Assembly (NCBI RefSeq): GCF_028994805.1
Contig: NZ_JAJQQP010000008.1
Location: 106,534 to 170,533, forward strand
DNA: 64,000 nucleotides
Source: Promicromonospora iranensis
Lineage (GTDB): Bacteria; Actinomycetota; Actinomycetes; Actinomycetales; Cellulomonadaceae
Direction of reading: 5' to 3'
The notes below the pieces were generated by a model. It was not told the origin of the DNA and ran no database searches. It was given only the letters and a program-made list of their open reading frames with translations. The stretch's first letter is position 1, and every line of letters starts with the position of its first letter. Positions 54,064-62,500 of this stretch are shown here, piece after piece. The position numbers and the translations under genes were made by a program.

Positions 54064-54069
54064 TAGGAT
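54064..54069 (+). promoter_or_regulatory. Leaderless -10 element of the GntR gene
   Basis: TAGGAT lies six bases before GTG 54076, so transcript and reading frame would begin together. The palindrome arm occupies the -35 side. Confidence 0.55.
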
Positions 54070-54075
54070 GGGGGA

Positions 54076-54789
54076 GTGACAGCGGATCGGGCGGAGCGGA
54101 GCGCGGACGCCATCCGCGAGCTGATCGTCACCGGCCGGCTCACCCCCGGTCAGCGGCTCTCGGAGCAGTCGGTGAGCGAGTCGCTCGACGTGTCCCGCAA
54201 CACCCTGCGCGAGGCCTTCCGGATCCTGGTCCACGAAGGGCTCCTGGTCCGGCGGCCCAACGCGGGCGTCGCCGTGGCGCGACCCACCCTCGCCGACGTC
54301 GTCGACATCTACCGCGTGCGGCGCCTCATCGAGGTGCCCGTGCTCGCGGCGGGCGACCCGGCTCACCCCGGCGCCCGCACCATGCGTGACGCCGTCGACG
54401 CCGCCCTCGCCGCCCGGCTCGGCGGCGACTGGCGCGACATCGCAGCCGCGAACATGCGGTTCCACTCGGGCATCGTCGCGCTCGCGGGCAGCGCCCGGCT
54501 CGACCGCGTGCACGCGAACCTCTCCGCGGAGCTGCGCCTGTCGTTCGGCCTGCTGGGCGACGACGACGGGGCCTTCTTCGACGGCTTCGTGGACCGCAAC
54601 GCCGGTCTCCTGCGCCGGTTCCTCGCGGGTGACGCCGACGGCGCAGCGGCCGACCTGAACCGCTACCTCACTGACTCGGAGCGGCTGCTGCAGGACATGG
54701 TGGACCGCGCCGGGACGCCCCGCGCTGCGGATACGACGCCCCGCGCTGCGGATACGACGCCCCGCGCTGCGGATACGGTGAGCCCGTGA
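54076..54789 (+). CDS. GntR/FCD family regulator of the pxp locus
   Basis: The 237-residue product has a GntR winged helix (about 8-70: [38 protein letters not shown]) and an FCD helical ligand domain (about 80-210) with the metal/acid-binding His/Asp set ([14 protein letters not shown]). FCD regulators answer to small carboxylic acids; 5-oxoproline or glutamate would fit the neighbourhood. The C-terminus consists of three TPRAADT repeats encoded by a 21-bp tandem repeat. Its stop overlaps the nadC start by four bases. Confidence 0.88.
   Translation: MTADRAERSADAIRELIVTGRLTPGQRLSEQSVSESLDVSRNTLREAFRILVHEGLLVRRPNAGVAVARPTLADVVDIYRVRRLIEVPVLAAGDPAHPGARTMRDAVDAALAARLGGDWRDIAAANMRFHSGIVALAGSARLDRVHANLSAELRLSFGLLGDDDGAFFDGFVDRNAGLLRRFLAGDADGAAADLNRYLTDSERLLQDMVDRAGTPRAADTTPRAADTTPRAADTVSP
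54715..54777 (+). repeat. 21-bp tandem repeat, three perfect copies
   Basis: Units 54715-54735, 54736-54756 and 54757-54777 are identical and end in GGATACG. They encode the C-terminal heptapeptide repeats of the GntR regulator. The last unit supplies TACGGT (54774-54779), a -10-like element six bases before the nadC GTG. Copy number could vary between strains. Confidence 0.9.
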
Positions 54790-55715
54790 GCACTCTCCCC
54801 GTCTTCGACACGCCCACCACGGTCACCCCGGGAATCGACGCCGCCTGGGTCGCACGCACCGTCGAGATCGCCCTCGACGAGGACCTCGGCCCCGCTCCCG
54901 GCCGCGACGTGACCTCGCAGGCGACCATCCCGCCGTCGGGCACCGGGGTCGCCGAGCTCGTGGCCCGCGAGGACGGCGTCCTCGCGGGCCTCGTGGTGGT
55001 GCGGGAGGTCCTGGACCAGGTGGCGACCCGCCTGGCCCTACCGGCTCCGGGCGTCACCTTCCACGCGCAGGACGGCGACGCCGTCACCGCGGGCCAGGTC
55101 GTCGCGTCGCTGGACGGACGCACCCAGGTGCTGCTCGTGGCCGAGCGGACCATGCTCAACCTGGCCAGCCGTGCCTCGGGCGTCGCCACGGCGACCCGCG
55201 CCTTCGTGCGCGAGCTGGAGGGCACCGGCGCGCAGGTGCTCGACACCCGCAAGACGACGCCCGGCCTGCGTGCCCTGCAGAAGTACGCGGTGCGCGCCGG
55301 TGGCGGCACGAACAAGCGCATGGGCCTGTACGACGCCGCCATGGTCAAGGACAACCACGTGGTCGCTGCCGGGTCAGTGGCCGCGGCGGTCCGCGCCGTG
55401 CGCGAGATGTTCCCGGACGTGCCGGTCCAGGTCGAGGCCGACACCACCGCCCAGGCGCTGGAGGCCCTGGCATCGGGTGCGGACTTCCTGCTCCTCGACA
55501 ACATGGAACCGGACCGTCTCGCGGAGGCGGTGGCCGCCGTCCGCGAGCGGGAGGGGAAGGACGGCGTCCCCGCGCACGTCGAGCTCGAGGCGACCGGCAA
55601 CCTGACGCTCGAGAAGGCGCGCACGGTCGCGGCGACGGGCGTGGACTTCCTGTCGGTAGGCGCTCTGACCCACAGCGCCCCGATCCTGGACCTGGCCCTG
55701 GACCTTCGCGCCTGA
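54786..55715 (+). CDS. nadC: Quinolinate phosphoribosyltransferase (nicotinate-nucleotide pyrophosphorylase)
   Basis: The 309-residue product converts quinolinate and PRPP to nicotinate mononucleotide. Blocks seen are [55 protein letters not shown], NHRxG-like [20 protein letters not shown] and [15 protein letters not shown] 54786 overlaps the GntR stop. A TACGGT six bases upstream suggests it can also be read from its own leaderless promoter. Its nadB partner is 8.3 kb away. Confidence 0.95.
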   Translation: MSTLPVFDTPTTVTPGIDAAWVARTVEIALDEDLGPAPGRDVTSQATIPPSGTGVAELVAREDGVLAGLVVVREVLDQVATRLALPAPGVTFHAQDGDAVTAGQVVASLDGRTQVLLVAERTMLNLASRASGVATATRAFVRELEGTGAQVLDTRKTTPGLRALQKYAVRAGGGTNKRMGLYDAAMVKDNHVVAAGSVAAAVRAVREMFPDVPVQVEADTTAQALEALASGADFLLLDNMEPDRLAEAVAAVREREGKDGVPAHVELEATGNLTLEKARTVAATGVDFLSVGALTHSAPILDLALDLRA

Positions 55716-55803
55716 CCTTCCCGCTCGCCGAGCGCCGGGCACCTGCCCTCCGGGTGTGGTCGACCGGGCACCGAGCCCGCACCCGACGGGTGATCCGCAC
55801 CGA

Positions 55804-55809
55804 TAGAAT
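55804..55809 (+). promoter_or_regulatory. Leaderless -10 element of lysS
   Basis: TAGAAT lies seven bases before GTG 55817, a near-consensus actinobacterial -10. No good ribosome site exists before the GTG, which supports a leaderless transcript. Confidence 0.6.
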
Positions 55810-55816
55810 CACTCGG

Positions 55817-57346
55817 GTGACGACCGAGAACTCCGCTGCCGAGAACGCCGCGACCCCGCCGACCGACGACCTGCCCGAGCAGCTGCGGATCCGGCGTGAG
55901 AAGCGTGAGCGCCTCCTGGCGCAGGGTACGGAGGCCTACCCCGTCGGCGTCCCGGTCACGCACGCCATCAGCGAGGTCCGCGCGACGTACAGCCACCTCG
56001 AGGCAGGCCAGGAGACGGACGACGTCGTGGGCGTCGCCGGCCGCGTGGTCTTCATCCGTATCGGCGGCAAGCTGTGCTTCGTCACTCTGCAGGACGGCGA
56101 GGGCAACCGTCTGCAGGGCATGCTGAGCCTCGCCGTGCTCGGCGAGGAGGCGCTCGCGGCCTTCAAGACCGACGTCGACCTCGGCGACCACCTCTTCCTG
56201 CACGGCCGGGTCGGTGCGTCGCGTCGGGGCGAGCTGAGCATCTTCGCCGACGAGTGGCGGATGGCCGCCAAGGCGCTGCGTCCGCTCCCGGTGCTGCACA
56301 AGGACCTGTCCGAGGAGGCGCGCGTCCGGCAGCGCTACGTGGACCTCATCGCACGCCCGGCCGCGCGCGACATGGTGCGCCTGCGTGCCGGCGTCGTGCG
56401 CTCGCTGCGCGAGAACTTCCACCGCCGCAGCTATCTCGAGGTCGAGACGCCGATGCTGCAGACCATTGCTTCCGGCGCCTCGGCACGACCTTTTTCGACG
56501 CACATGAATGCGTACGACCTGGAGCTCTTCCTGCGCATCGCGCCCGAGATCTTCCTGAAGAAGGCCGTCGTCGGCGGTGTCGAGAAGGTCTTCGAGATCA
56601 ACCGCAACTTCCGTAACGAGGGTACGGACTCCTCGCACTCGCCGGAGTTCGCCATGCTCGAGGCCTACGAGGCCTACGGCGATTACAACACCATCGGCGC
56701 ACTCACCCAGGACCTCGTGCAGACGGCGGCCCAGGACGTTCTCGGCACCACGATCGTGACGCTTCCCGACGGTTCCGAGTACGAGCTGGGCGGGGAATGG
56801 GCAAACCTGCGCATGTACGACTCGCTCTCCGAAAGCCTGGGCGAGGAGATCACCAGCGACACGTCGGTCGAGGAGCTCGAGAAGATCGCCGGGCGGCTCG
56901 ATGTCGAGGTCGGCAACAAGAAGATCCTCAATCACGGAAAGCTCGTCGAGACGCTCTGGGAGCACCGCGTGGGCGACCACCTGTCGGCGCCGACGTTCGT
57001 CCGGGACTTTCCCGTGGAGACGTCGCCGCTCACCCGGGACCACCGCACGGAAAAGGGACAGGTCGAGAAGTGGGACCTGTACATCCGCGGCTTCGAGCTG
57101 GCCACCGGCTATTCCGAGCTCGTCGACCCGGTGGTCCAGCGTCAGCGCTTCGAGGCGCAGGCCAGGATGGCTGCGGCGGGCGACGACGAGGCCATGCTGC
57201 TCGACGAGGATTTCCTGACCGCGATGGAATTCGCGATGCCCCCTTCGGGCGGAATGGGTATGGGCATCGACCGCCTGCTCATGGCGCTGACCGGCCAGGG
57301 CATCCGCGAGACCATCCTTTTCCCGCTGGTGAAGCCTCAGGCCTGA
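55817..57346 (+). CDS. lysS: Lysyl-tRNA synthetase, class II
   Basis: The 509-residue product charges tRNA-Lys. It has an OB-fold anticodon domain (about 60-165) and a class II catalytic core with motif 2 at [20 protein letters not shown] and motif 3 at [15 protein letters not shown]. The conserved THNPEF piece reads SHSPEF. The second half (about 56450-57350) uses A/T-ending codons (GAA, AAA, TTT, AAT) noticeably more often than neighbouring genes. GTG 55817 is taken from the -10 spacing and the homology start. Confidence 0.96.
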   Translation: MTTENSAAENAATPPTDDLPEQLRIRREKRERLLAQGTEAYPVGVPVTHAISEVRATYSHLEAGQETDDVVGVAGRVVFIRIGGKLCFVTLQDGEGNRLQGMLSLAVLGEEALAAFKTDVDLGDHLFLHGRVGASRRGELSIFADEWRMAAKALRPLPVLHKDLSEEARVRQRYVDLIARPAARDMVRLRAGVVRSLRENFHRRSYLEVETPMLQTIASGASARPFSTHMNAYDLELFLRIAPEIFLKKAVVGGVEKVFEINRNFRNEGTDSSHSPEFAMLEAYEAYGDYNTIGALTQDLVQTAAQDVLGTTIVTLPDGSEYELGGEWANLRMYDSLSESLGEEITSDTSVEELEKIAGRLDVEVGNKKILNHGKLVETLWEHRVGDHLSAPTFVRDFPVETSPLTRDHRTEKGQVEKWDLYIRGFELATGYSELVDPVVQRQRFEAQARMAAAGDDEAMLLDEDFLTAMEFAMPPSGGMGMGIDRLLMALTGQGIRETILFPLVKPQA

Positions 57347-57385
57347 GGAATGTGAACCGGCAGACGAGTTTGTGAGGATCTTGTG

Positions 57386-57568
57386 ATGGATACGACGCTA
57401 GCGGTGCTCGCCGGACTCACGCCCTCGGTGGGTGTCGGTCTGTTGTTCTGGTTTGCGATGCGGAAGATCCTGCGCGCGGACCGCCACGAGCGCGAGGCGC
57501 TCGACCGAATGGATCGCGAGGCGATGGTGGCGACAGCAGAAAACACGGGGAATTCCCCTTCGCGCTGA
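57386..57568 (+). CDS. Small single-pass membrane protein
   Basis: The 60-residue product has one membrane segment (about 5-26, LAGLTPSVGVGLLFWFAM) followed by a short, strongly charged cytosolic tail (RKILRADRHEREALDRMDR). GAGGA lies eight bases before ATG 57386. It sits between lysS and lsr2; small genes of this kind occur at this place in related actinobacteria, but I know no function. Confidence 0.65.
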   Translation: MDTTLAVLAGLTPSVGVGLLFWFAMRKILRADRHEREALDRMDREAMVATAENTGNSPSR

Positions 57569-57678
57569 TCCGTGCGGGCGAGGTTATCCCTGGCGACCTT
57601 CCGGATCAAATCCCCGCACTTCTCCCCGTGCTACAACTCTTCCGGGTGAAGTTTTCGTGATCGGCGTCACATGCTCAT

Positions 57679-57710
57679 TATTGACATGTCAATATTGAGT
57701 GCGGCATGCT
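57679..57710 (+). promoter_or_regulatory. AT-rich palindromic promoter region of lsr2
   Basis: TATTGACATGTCAATA (57679-57694) is a perfect 16-bp palindrome containing a consensus -35 TTGACA; a weak -10 (CATGCT, 57705-57710) follows after 18 bases. The surrounding 40 bases are the most AT-rich intergenic stretch I noticed. Lsr2 prefers AT-rich DNA, so self-binding is plausible. Confidence 0.5.
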
Positions 57711-57755
57711 CACGAACTAACCCCGGAATTTGTGGCGCGGAAGGGAAGTACCCGT

Positions 57756-58085
57756 ATGGTTCAGAAGGTTCAGCTCGTTCTTGAAGATGACATCGATGGC
57801 GGTGCCGCCGACGAGACCGTGAACTTCGGCCTTGACGGCGTCTCCTACGAGATCGACCTCAATGCCGAGCACGCGGCTCAGCTGCGTGACGCACTCGCTT
57901 CGTGGGTCGGCCACGCGCGCAAGGTGAAGTCGCCGGCTGCCCGCACTGCCACCACTCGCCGGTCTCGTTCCGGCAGTGACACGGCCGCGGTCCGCGAATG
58001 GGCCAAGGCCAACGGCTACACCGTGAGCGACCGTGGTCGAATCGCGGCGGAGGTCCAGGAGGCTTACGCGAAGGCCAACGGCTGA
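57756..58085 (+). CDS. lsr2: Lsr2 nucleoid-associated protein
   Basis: The 109-residue product is the actinobacterial H-NS analogue that coats AT-rich, often foreign, DNA. The N-terminal dimerisation part begins MVQKVQLVLEDDIDGGAADE, and the C-terminal DNA-binding domain has the AT-hook-like RGR in SDRGRIAAEV (about 93-102). AAGGGAAG precedes ATG 57756. The place after lysS is conserved in actinobacteria. Confidence 0.96.
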   Translation: MVQKVQLVLEDDIDGGAADETVNFGLDGVSYEIDLNAEHAAQLRDALASWVGHARKVKSPAARTATTRRSRSGSDTAAVREWAKANGYTVSDRGRIAAEVQEAYAKANG

Positions 58086-58111
58086 CGCGTCGTCGACACG
58101 ACGGCATAGAG

Positions 58112-58145
58112 CGCCCCGGCGCCCCTGTGAGGGGCGGCCGGGGCG
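58112..58145 (+). terminator. Intrinsic terminator after lsr2
   Basis: A GC-rich stem (CGCCCCGGC plus GCCCC against GGGGC plus GCCGGGGCG, one bulged G, loop TGTGA) begins 27 bases after the lsr2 stop. Confidence 0.75.
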
Positions 58146-58181
58146 TCGTGCGTCCAGGCGGGTGCACGAGGGAAACGTCAT

Positions 58182-58187
58182 TAGGCT
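58182..58187 (+). promoter_or_regulatory. Leaderless -10 element of the lactonase gene
   Basis: TAGGCT lies six bases before ATG 58194. There is no ribosome site, which agrees with a leaderless transcript. Confidence 0.55.
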
Positions 58188-58193
58188 GGCCGC

Positions 58194-59294
58194 ATGAGCA
58201 TTCCTACTGCTGCCCTCTGGATCGGCACCTATCCGGCGTCGGGTGACGCCCCGGGCACCGGTGAGGGCGTCTGGCGCGTCGGTGTCGACGGGAGCGGCCG
58301 GTTCACCGGCGGCGAGCTCGTCACCCAGGTGGCCGCGCCGTCATTCCTGGCCCTGGACCCCTCGGGGCGCACGCTCCTGGCGGTCACGGAGGCGGAGCCC
58401 GGCACCCTCACCTCGTTCCGTGTGTCCGACGCCGGCATGCTCACCCCCGCGGGGAGCACCCCCTCGGGCGGTACGAGCCCGTGCCACGTCGTCGCGACCG
58501 ACACCGCGGCCTGGGTGGCGAACTACGGTGACGGTGTGGCCGCCGTCGTCGGGCTGAGTGCGGACGGCGCGCTCGCCACGCCCCGGACGTTCCCGCACGC
58601 GGGCACGGGACCGGTCGAGGACCGGCAGGAGGGTCCGCACGCTCACTTCGTGCACGTCTGGGGCGACCGGGTCCTCGTGTCCGACCTCGGGACCGACGAG
58701 CTGCGCACCTACCCCCTGGACGCAGGGGCCGCCGCCCCCGGCGAGGCGCCGAGCGGCGAGGTCGCCGTCGTCCTGCCGCCCGGTACGGGGCCCCGCCATC
58801 TGGCGGAGCTCGCCGACGGCACGATCCTCCTCGTGGGCGAGCTGGACTGCCGGCTGCACGTCCTGGTCCCCGCCGGCCCTGGCCGCCTCGCGCACGTGGG
58901 CTCGGTGGCGATCACCGGGCGCACGATGCCCGACGGCTCCGCCGGGTACCCCTCGCACGTCACCGTCGACGGCGACCTGGTGCACGTGGGGGTACGCGGC
59001 CCGGACGTGCTGTCGGTGCTCCGGGTGCACGACGCCGCTGTCGCACCGGACGGCGTCGACGCCGCCGTACCCGGCGCCGTGGCGCACCTGGTCCTCGAGA
59101 ACGTCGCCGACATCGATCTCGGCGCGGGTGCCTGGCCGCGCCACCACGCGGTCCTGGCCGACGGCGGTGTCGTGGTCGTGGCCGCGCAGAACACCGACGA
59201 GCTGATCGCGGTCCGGCTGGACCGGACGTCTGGCCAGGGAGAGGTCACGGACCGACTGGAGCTGCCCGTGCCCGCGTGCGTCCTGGAGGCGTGA
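58194..59294 (+). CDS. Lactonase-family seven-bladed beta-propeller (6-phosphogluconolactonase-like)
   Basis: The 366-residue product matches the lactonase propeller family (YbhE/Pgl type): [19 protein letters not shown] at the N-terminus, [57 protein letters not shown], and a C-terminal [15 protein letters not shown]. It has no signal peptide. Hydrolysis of 6-phosphogluconolactone is the known activity of the E. coli member, but many relatives have unknown substrates. Its stop overlaps the mshA start (TGATG). Confidence 0.8.
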   Translation: MSIPTAALWIGTYPASGDAPGTGEGVWRVGVDGSGRFTGGELVTQVAAPSFLALDPSGRTLLAVTEAEPGTLTSFRVSDAGMLTPAGSTPSGGTSPCHVVATDTAAWVANYGDGVAAVVGLSADGALATPRTFPHAGTGPVEDRQEGPHAHFVHVWGDRVLVSDLGTDELRTYPLDAGAAAPGEAPSGEVAVVLPPGTGPRHLAELADGTILLVGELDCRLHVLVPAGPGRLAHVGSVAITGRTMPDGSAGYPSHVTVDGDLVHVGVRGPDVLSVLRVHDAAVAPDGVDAAVPGAVAHLVLENVADIDLGAGAWPRHHAVLADGGVVVVAAQNTDELIAVRLDRTSGQGEVTDRLELPVPACVLEA

Positions 59295-60649
59295 TGTGTG
59301 ACAGCCTGCCTCCCGGCCTCGTCGAGCCGGACGGGGCCCGACCGCTCCGGATCGCGATGGTCTCCGTGCACACCTCGCCGCTGGAGCAGCCCGGGACGGG
59401 CGACGCGGGCGGCATGAACGTGTACGTGCTGGAGCTGTCCCGGGCGCTCGCCCGGCGCGGGGCGCAGGTGGAGATCTACACCCGGGCGACGACGTCGGCC
59501 CAGCCCAAGGTGACCGACGCCGAGCCCGGCATCCGGGTCGTCCACGTGTCGGCGGGGCCGTACGAAGGGCTGGACAAGAACGACCTGCCGGGCCAGCTGT
59601 GCGCGTTCGCCGCGGGGGTGCTGCGCGCCGAGGCGCACCGGCCGGAGGGCTGGTACGACGTGCTGCACACCCATTACTGGCTGTCGGGCCAGGTGGGCTG
59701 GGTCGCGGCAGAGCGCTGGGACGTCCCGCTGGTGCACACCATGCACACCATGGCGCGCGTGAAGAACGCGTCCCTCGCGCCGGGCGACGCTCCCGAGCCG
59801 CAGGGCCGGATCATCGGTGAGGAGCAGGTGGTCGCCGAGGCCGATGCCCTGGTCGCGAACACCGAGCAGGAGGCCACCGAGCTGGTCCGTGATTATCACG
59901 CCGAACCCGCTCGGGTGCGCGTGGTGCAGCCCGGCGTGGACCTCGGGGTGTTCTCCCCGCTCCCGGACGTCTCCGCGGGAGACCCGGCGGAGACCGACCG
60001 GCACCGGGCCGCACAGCGAGCCGAGCTGCGGGAGCGCCTCGGGCTGCCCGTGGACCGCAAGGTCGTGCTGTTCGCGGGCCGGGTGCAGCTGCTCAAGGGG
60101 CCCGACGTGCTGGTGCGGGCGCTGGGGGAGCGGGTCTGGTCGGAGGGAGACGGGCGGACGCCCCTGCTCGTCGTGCTGGGCGGGGCGTCGGGCCGGCCCA
60201 CCGCCGTCCGCGAGCTCGAGGCGCTGGCCTACCAGGAGGGGGTGGCCGCCCACGTGCGGGTACGGCCCCCCGTGCCGCAGCAGGTACTCGCCGACTACTT
60301 CCGGGCCGCCGACCTGGTGGCCGTGCCCTCGCACAGCGAGTCGTTCGGCCTCGTCGCGGCCGAGGCGCAGGCGACCGGCACCCCGGTCGTCGCGGCCGCG
60401 GTGGGCGGCCTGCGCACCGTGGTCGAGGACGGCGTCTCGGGGGTGCTCGTGCCCGACCACGAGCCCGCGAGCTGGGCGCTGGTCCTCAAGAGCCTCCTGG
60501 ACGACGACACGCTCCGCGCCCGCCTGGCCGTGGGCGCTCGCGCCTCCGCGGCCAGGTTCGGCTGGGACCGGGCCGCCGACGAGATCCTGGACGTCTACGA
60601 GCAGGCGCGCAAGCACCACACGACAAGACAACAATCCCCGCCGAGGTAG
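59294..60649 (+). CDS. mshA: D-inositol-3-phosphate glycosyltransferase
   Basis: The 451-residue product is a GT4 enzyme starting mycothiol synthesis from UDP-GlcNAc and inositol 3-phosphate. Features are [20 protein letters not shown] near the N-terminus (about 16-35), [24 protein letters not shown], the GT-B donor site [18 protein letters not shown] and the ExxxxxxxE block [25 protein letters not shown] precedes ATG 59294. Its TAG stop lies inside the first GAGGTAGTC unit of the repeat array that follows. Confidence 0.93.
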   Translation: MCDSLPPGLVEPDGARPLRIAMVSVHTSPLEQPGTGDAGGMNVYVLELSRALARRGAQVEIYTRATTSAQPKVTDAEPGIRVVHVSAGPYEGLDKNDLPGQLCAFAAGVLRAEAHRPEGWYDVLHTHYWLSGQVGWVAAERWDVPLVHTMHTMARVKNASLAPGDAPEPQGRIIGEEQVVAEADALVANTEQEATELVRDYHAEPARVRVVQPGVDLGVFSPLPDVSAGDPAETDRHRAAQRAELRERLGLPVDRKVVLFAGRVQLLKGPDVLVRALGERVWSEGDGRTPLLVVLGGASGRPTAVRELEALAYQEGVAAHVRVRPPVPQQVLADYFRAADLVAVPSHSESFGLVAAEAQATGTPVVAAAVGGLRTVVEDGVSGVLVPDHEPASWALVLKSLLDDDTLRARLAVGARASAARFGWDRAADEILDVYEQARKHHTTRQQSPPR

Positions 60650-60723
60650 TCATGTAGCGAGGTAGTCGTCTGGCGAGGTAGTCGATCGCAAGCTGGATGA
60701 CTACCTCGCCAGATGACTACCTC
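60643..60723. repeat. 16-bp repeat array folding into a 25-bp inverted repeat (copy 2)
   Basis: GAGGTAGTC units start at 60643, 60659 and 60675, and the inverted word follows. The arms 60659-60683 and 60699-60723 are 25 bp with one mismatch. The design is the same as at 131-229. The mshA stop codon TAG is part of the first unit. It lies between the convergent mshA and gpmA genes. Confidence 0.88.
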
Positions 60724-60738
60724 AGCAGGGTTGGCAGG

Positions 60739-61479
60739 TCAGCGGCCCTGGTTGGCGACCGCGGCGATCGCGTCCTTCGCCGCCTCGGGATCGAGGTAGG
60801 TGCCGCCCGGCTTCACCGGGGCGAGGGTCTCCTCGTCGAGCTCGTAGACCAGCGGGATGCCGGTCGGGATGTTGAGCCCGGCGATGGCCTCGTCCGAGAC
60901 ACCGTCGAGGTGCTTCACCAGGGCCCGCAGCGAGTTGCCGTGGGCGGCGACGAGCACGGTCTTGCCGGCCTTGAGGTCGGGGACGATCTCGCTCTCCCAG
61001 TACGGCAGGGCGCGCTCGAGCACGAGATTGAGGGCCTCCGTGCGGATGACGGGCGCGTCCGCGTAGCGTGGGTCGGAGTCCTGGCTGAACTCGGAGCCCA
61101 GCTCGATCTCCGGCGGCGGCACGTCGTAGGAGCGACGCCAGAGCATGAACTGCTCCTCGCCGAACTCCTCGAGCGTCTGCTTCTTGTCCTTGCCCTGCAG
61201 CGCGCCGTAGTGGCGCTCGTTGAGACGCCAGCTGCGCTTGACCGGGATCCAGTGGAGGTCGGCGACGTCGAGCGCCAGGTTCGCCGTCATGATCGCGCGG
61301 CGCAGCAGCGAGGTGTGCAGGACGTCCGGGCTCACGCCGGCCTCCTTGAGGAGCAGGCCACCGCGCTTCGCCTCCTCGACGCCCTTCTCGGAGAGGGCGA
61401 CATCTACCCAGCCGGTGAACAGGTTCTTCGCGTTCCACTCGCTCTCGCCGTGGCGGAGCAGCACGAGGGTGTAGGTCAT
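60739..61479 (-). CDS. gpmA: 2,3-bisphosphoglycerate-dependent phosphoglycerate mutase
   Basis: The 246-residue product interconverts 3- and 2-phosphoglycerate in glycolysis. The phospho-acceptor His10 is in [29 protein letters not shown] and [19 protein letters not shown] (second catalytic His) are the other family blocks. AGGATGGAACC precedes ATG 61479. It is the usual neighbour of mshA and phoU in actinobacteria. Confidence 0.96.
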   Translation of the reverse strand: MTYTLVLLRHGESEWNAKNLFTGWVDVALSEKGVEEAKRGGLLLKEAGVSPDVLHTSLLRRAIMTANLALDVADLHWIPVKRSWRLNERHYGALQGKDKKQTLEEFGEEQFMLWRRSYDVPPPEIELGSEFSQDSDPRYADAPVIRTEALNLVLERALPYWESEIVPDLKAGKTVLVAAHGNSLRALVKHLDGVSDEAIAGLNIPTGIPLVYELDEETLAPVKPGGTYLDPEAAKDAIAAVANQGR

Positions 61480-61508
61480 GGTTCCATCCTGCCATCGGCG
61501 CGCAGACA

Positions 61509-61545
61509 GTTGTTGCCGCCTCCAGGTGGTGGAAGCGGCAACAAC
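61509..61545 (-). terminator. Hairpin after phoU
   Basis: The 16-bp arms 61509-61524 and 61530-61545 (GTTGTTGCCGC type, one mismatch) surround a 5-base loop. They lie downstream of phoU and just upstream of gpmA. There is no T-run. Confidence 0.65.
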
Positions 61546-61580
61546 GTGCCCGACGGCGGCGAGAGCACTGCTCGTCGGTG

Positions 61581-62228
61581 CTACTCGTCCGGAAAGTCTC
61601 CGGTGACGAGGAAGGTCACGCGGCGCGCGACCGACACACCGTGGTCGCCGAACCGCTCGTAGTAGCGGCCGACGAGGGTCACGTCGACGGCCTCCTGCAC
61701 GGTGCCCTGCCACTCGGGCGCCAGGAGCAGGTTGAACGTCTCCTGGTGCAGGGCGTCGATGATGTCGTCGTCCCGCTCGAGGGCCTCGGCCACCGTGAGG
61801 TCGCGCGTGGCGAGCAGCTTGGTGGTGCGCTGTGACACGCGGACGGCGGCGTCGTGCATCTTCGCGAAGGTGTCGCGTGCCTCCGGCACGATCGCCTGCG
61901 CGGGGTAGCGGCCACGTGCCACCTGGGCCACATGCCGGGCGAGGTCGCCCATGCGTTCCAGGGAGGCGCTCATGCGCAGCGCGCTGACGACCACCCGCAG
62001 GTCGGTGGCGACCGGCGCCTGCTGCGCGAGCAGGTGCACGCACCGCGCGTCGAGGGAGTCCTCGATGGCGTCGATGGTCTTGTCGGAGGCGATCACCTCC
62101 TGGGCCAGCTGGAGGTCTGCCTCCAGCAGCGCCGTGCCGGCACGGGTGATGGCGGACTCCACGAGCCTGCTCATCTCGGTCAGGTCCTCTCCGACCTGCT
62201 GGAGCTCAGCTTCGAAGATCTGTCGCAT
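61581..62228 (-). CDS. phoU: Phosphate signalling regulator PhoU
   Basis: The 215-residue product has two three-helix PhoU repeats ([20 protein letters not shown], then the second repeat near 110-200) with the E/DxxxD metal-binding pattern. PhoU links the phosphate transporter to the SenX3-RegX3 pair, keeping the response off when phosphate is ample. It diverges from senX3 with a 272-base spacer, the standard actinobacterial arrangement. Confidence 0.94.
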   Translation of the reverse strand: MRQIFEAELQQVGEDLTEMSRLVESAITRAGTALLEADLQLAQEVIASDKTIDAIEDSLDARCVHLLAQQAPVATDLRVVVSALRMSASLERMGDLARHVAQVARGRYPAQAIVPEARDTFAKMHDAAVRVSQRTTKLLATRDLTVAEALERDDDIIDALHQETFNLLLAPEWQGTVQEAVDVTLVGRYYERFGDHGVSVARRVTFLVTGDFPDE

Positions 62229-62488
62229 CGGTTTCCTCTCGCACTCGGGGCGCGCGGACGGTTCGCGTCCGCTGTCGCGCCGCCGAAGGGCGGGCAGGGC
62301 CGACGCGCGACCGGGCCGACCGTCCGGACAAGTCCCGAACGGCGCACGGCACAGCTACCGCCCGCACCCGCCAAGGTTCGGCGTCGCGATGTACCGGGAG
62401 GTTAACGCTCTTCCTCCCTGACATGAACAGTAGGCGACACGATCGTCCGAGCGCCCGCCGACGTCGTCCTGCGGTTGAAACGTCGACC

Positions 62489-62494
62489 TACCCT
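62489..62494 (+). promoter_or_regulatory. -10 element of senX3
   Basis: TACCCT lies six bases before GTG 62501, matching the leaderless spacing seen at several other genes in the window. A GGAGG also sits between, so a leadered transcript from further upstream would be translated too. Confidence 0.45.
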
Positions 62495-62500
62495 GGAGGC

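Noticed and set aside
54715-54777. Assembly error as cause of the triple 21-bp repeat
   Set aside because: The frame stays open, the downstream overlap with nadC is intact, and similar in-frame repeats occur in senX3; a real tandem repeat is simpler.
60643-60723. Short CRISPR array
   Set aside because: The units are only 16 bp apart with 7-bp spacers, they invert in the middle, and no cas gene is present.
60697-61662. Plus-strand open frame opposite gpmA
   Set aside because: gpmA has every family motif and a ribosome site; the opposite frame gives an Arg/Val/Leu-rich sequence without similarity.
62229-62500. PHO box between phoU and senX3
   Set aside because: Some GTTAAC and TGAAC pieces are present near 62400-62430, but no clear direct repeat of the GTTCACC type was found, so I do not list a site.
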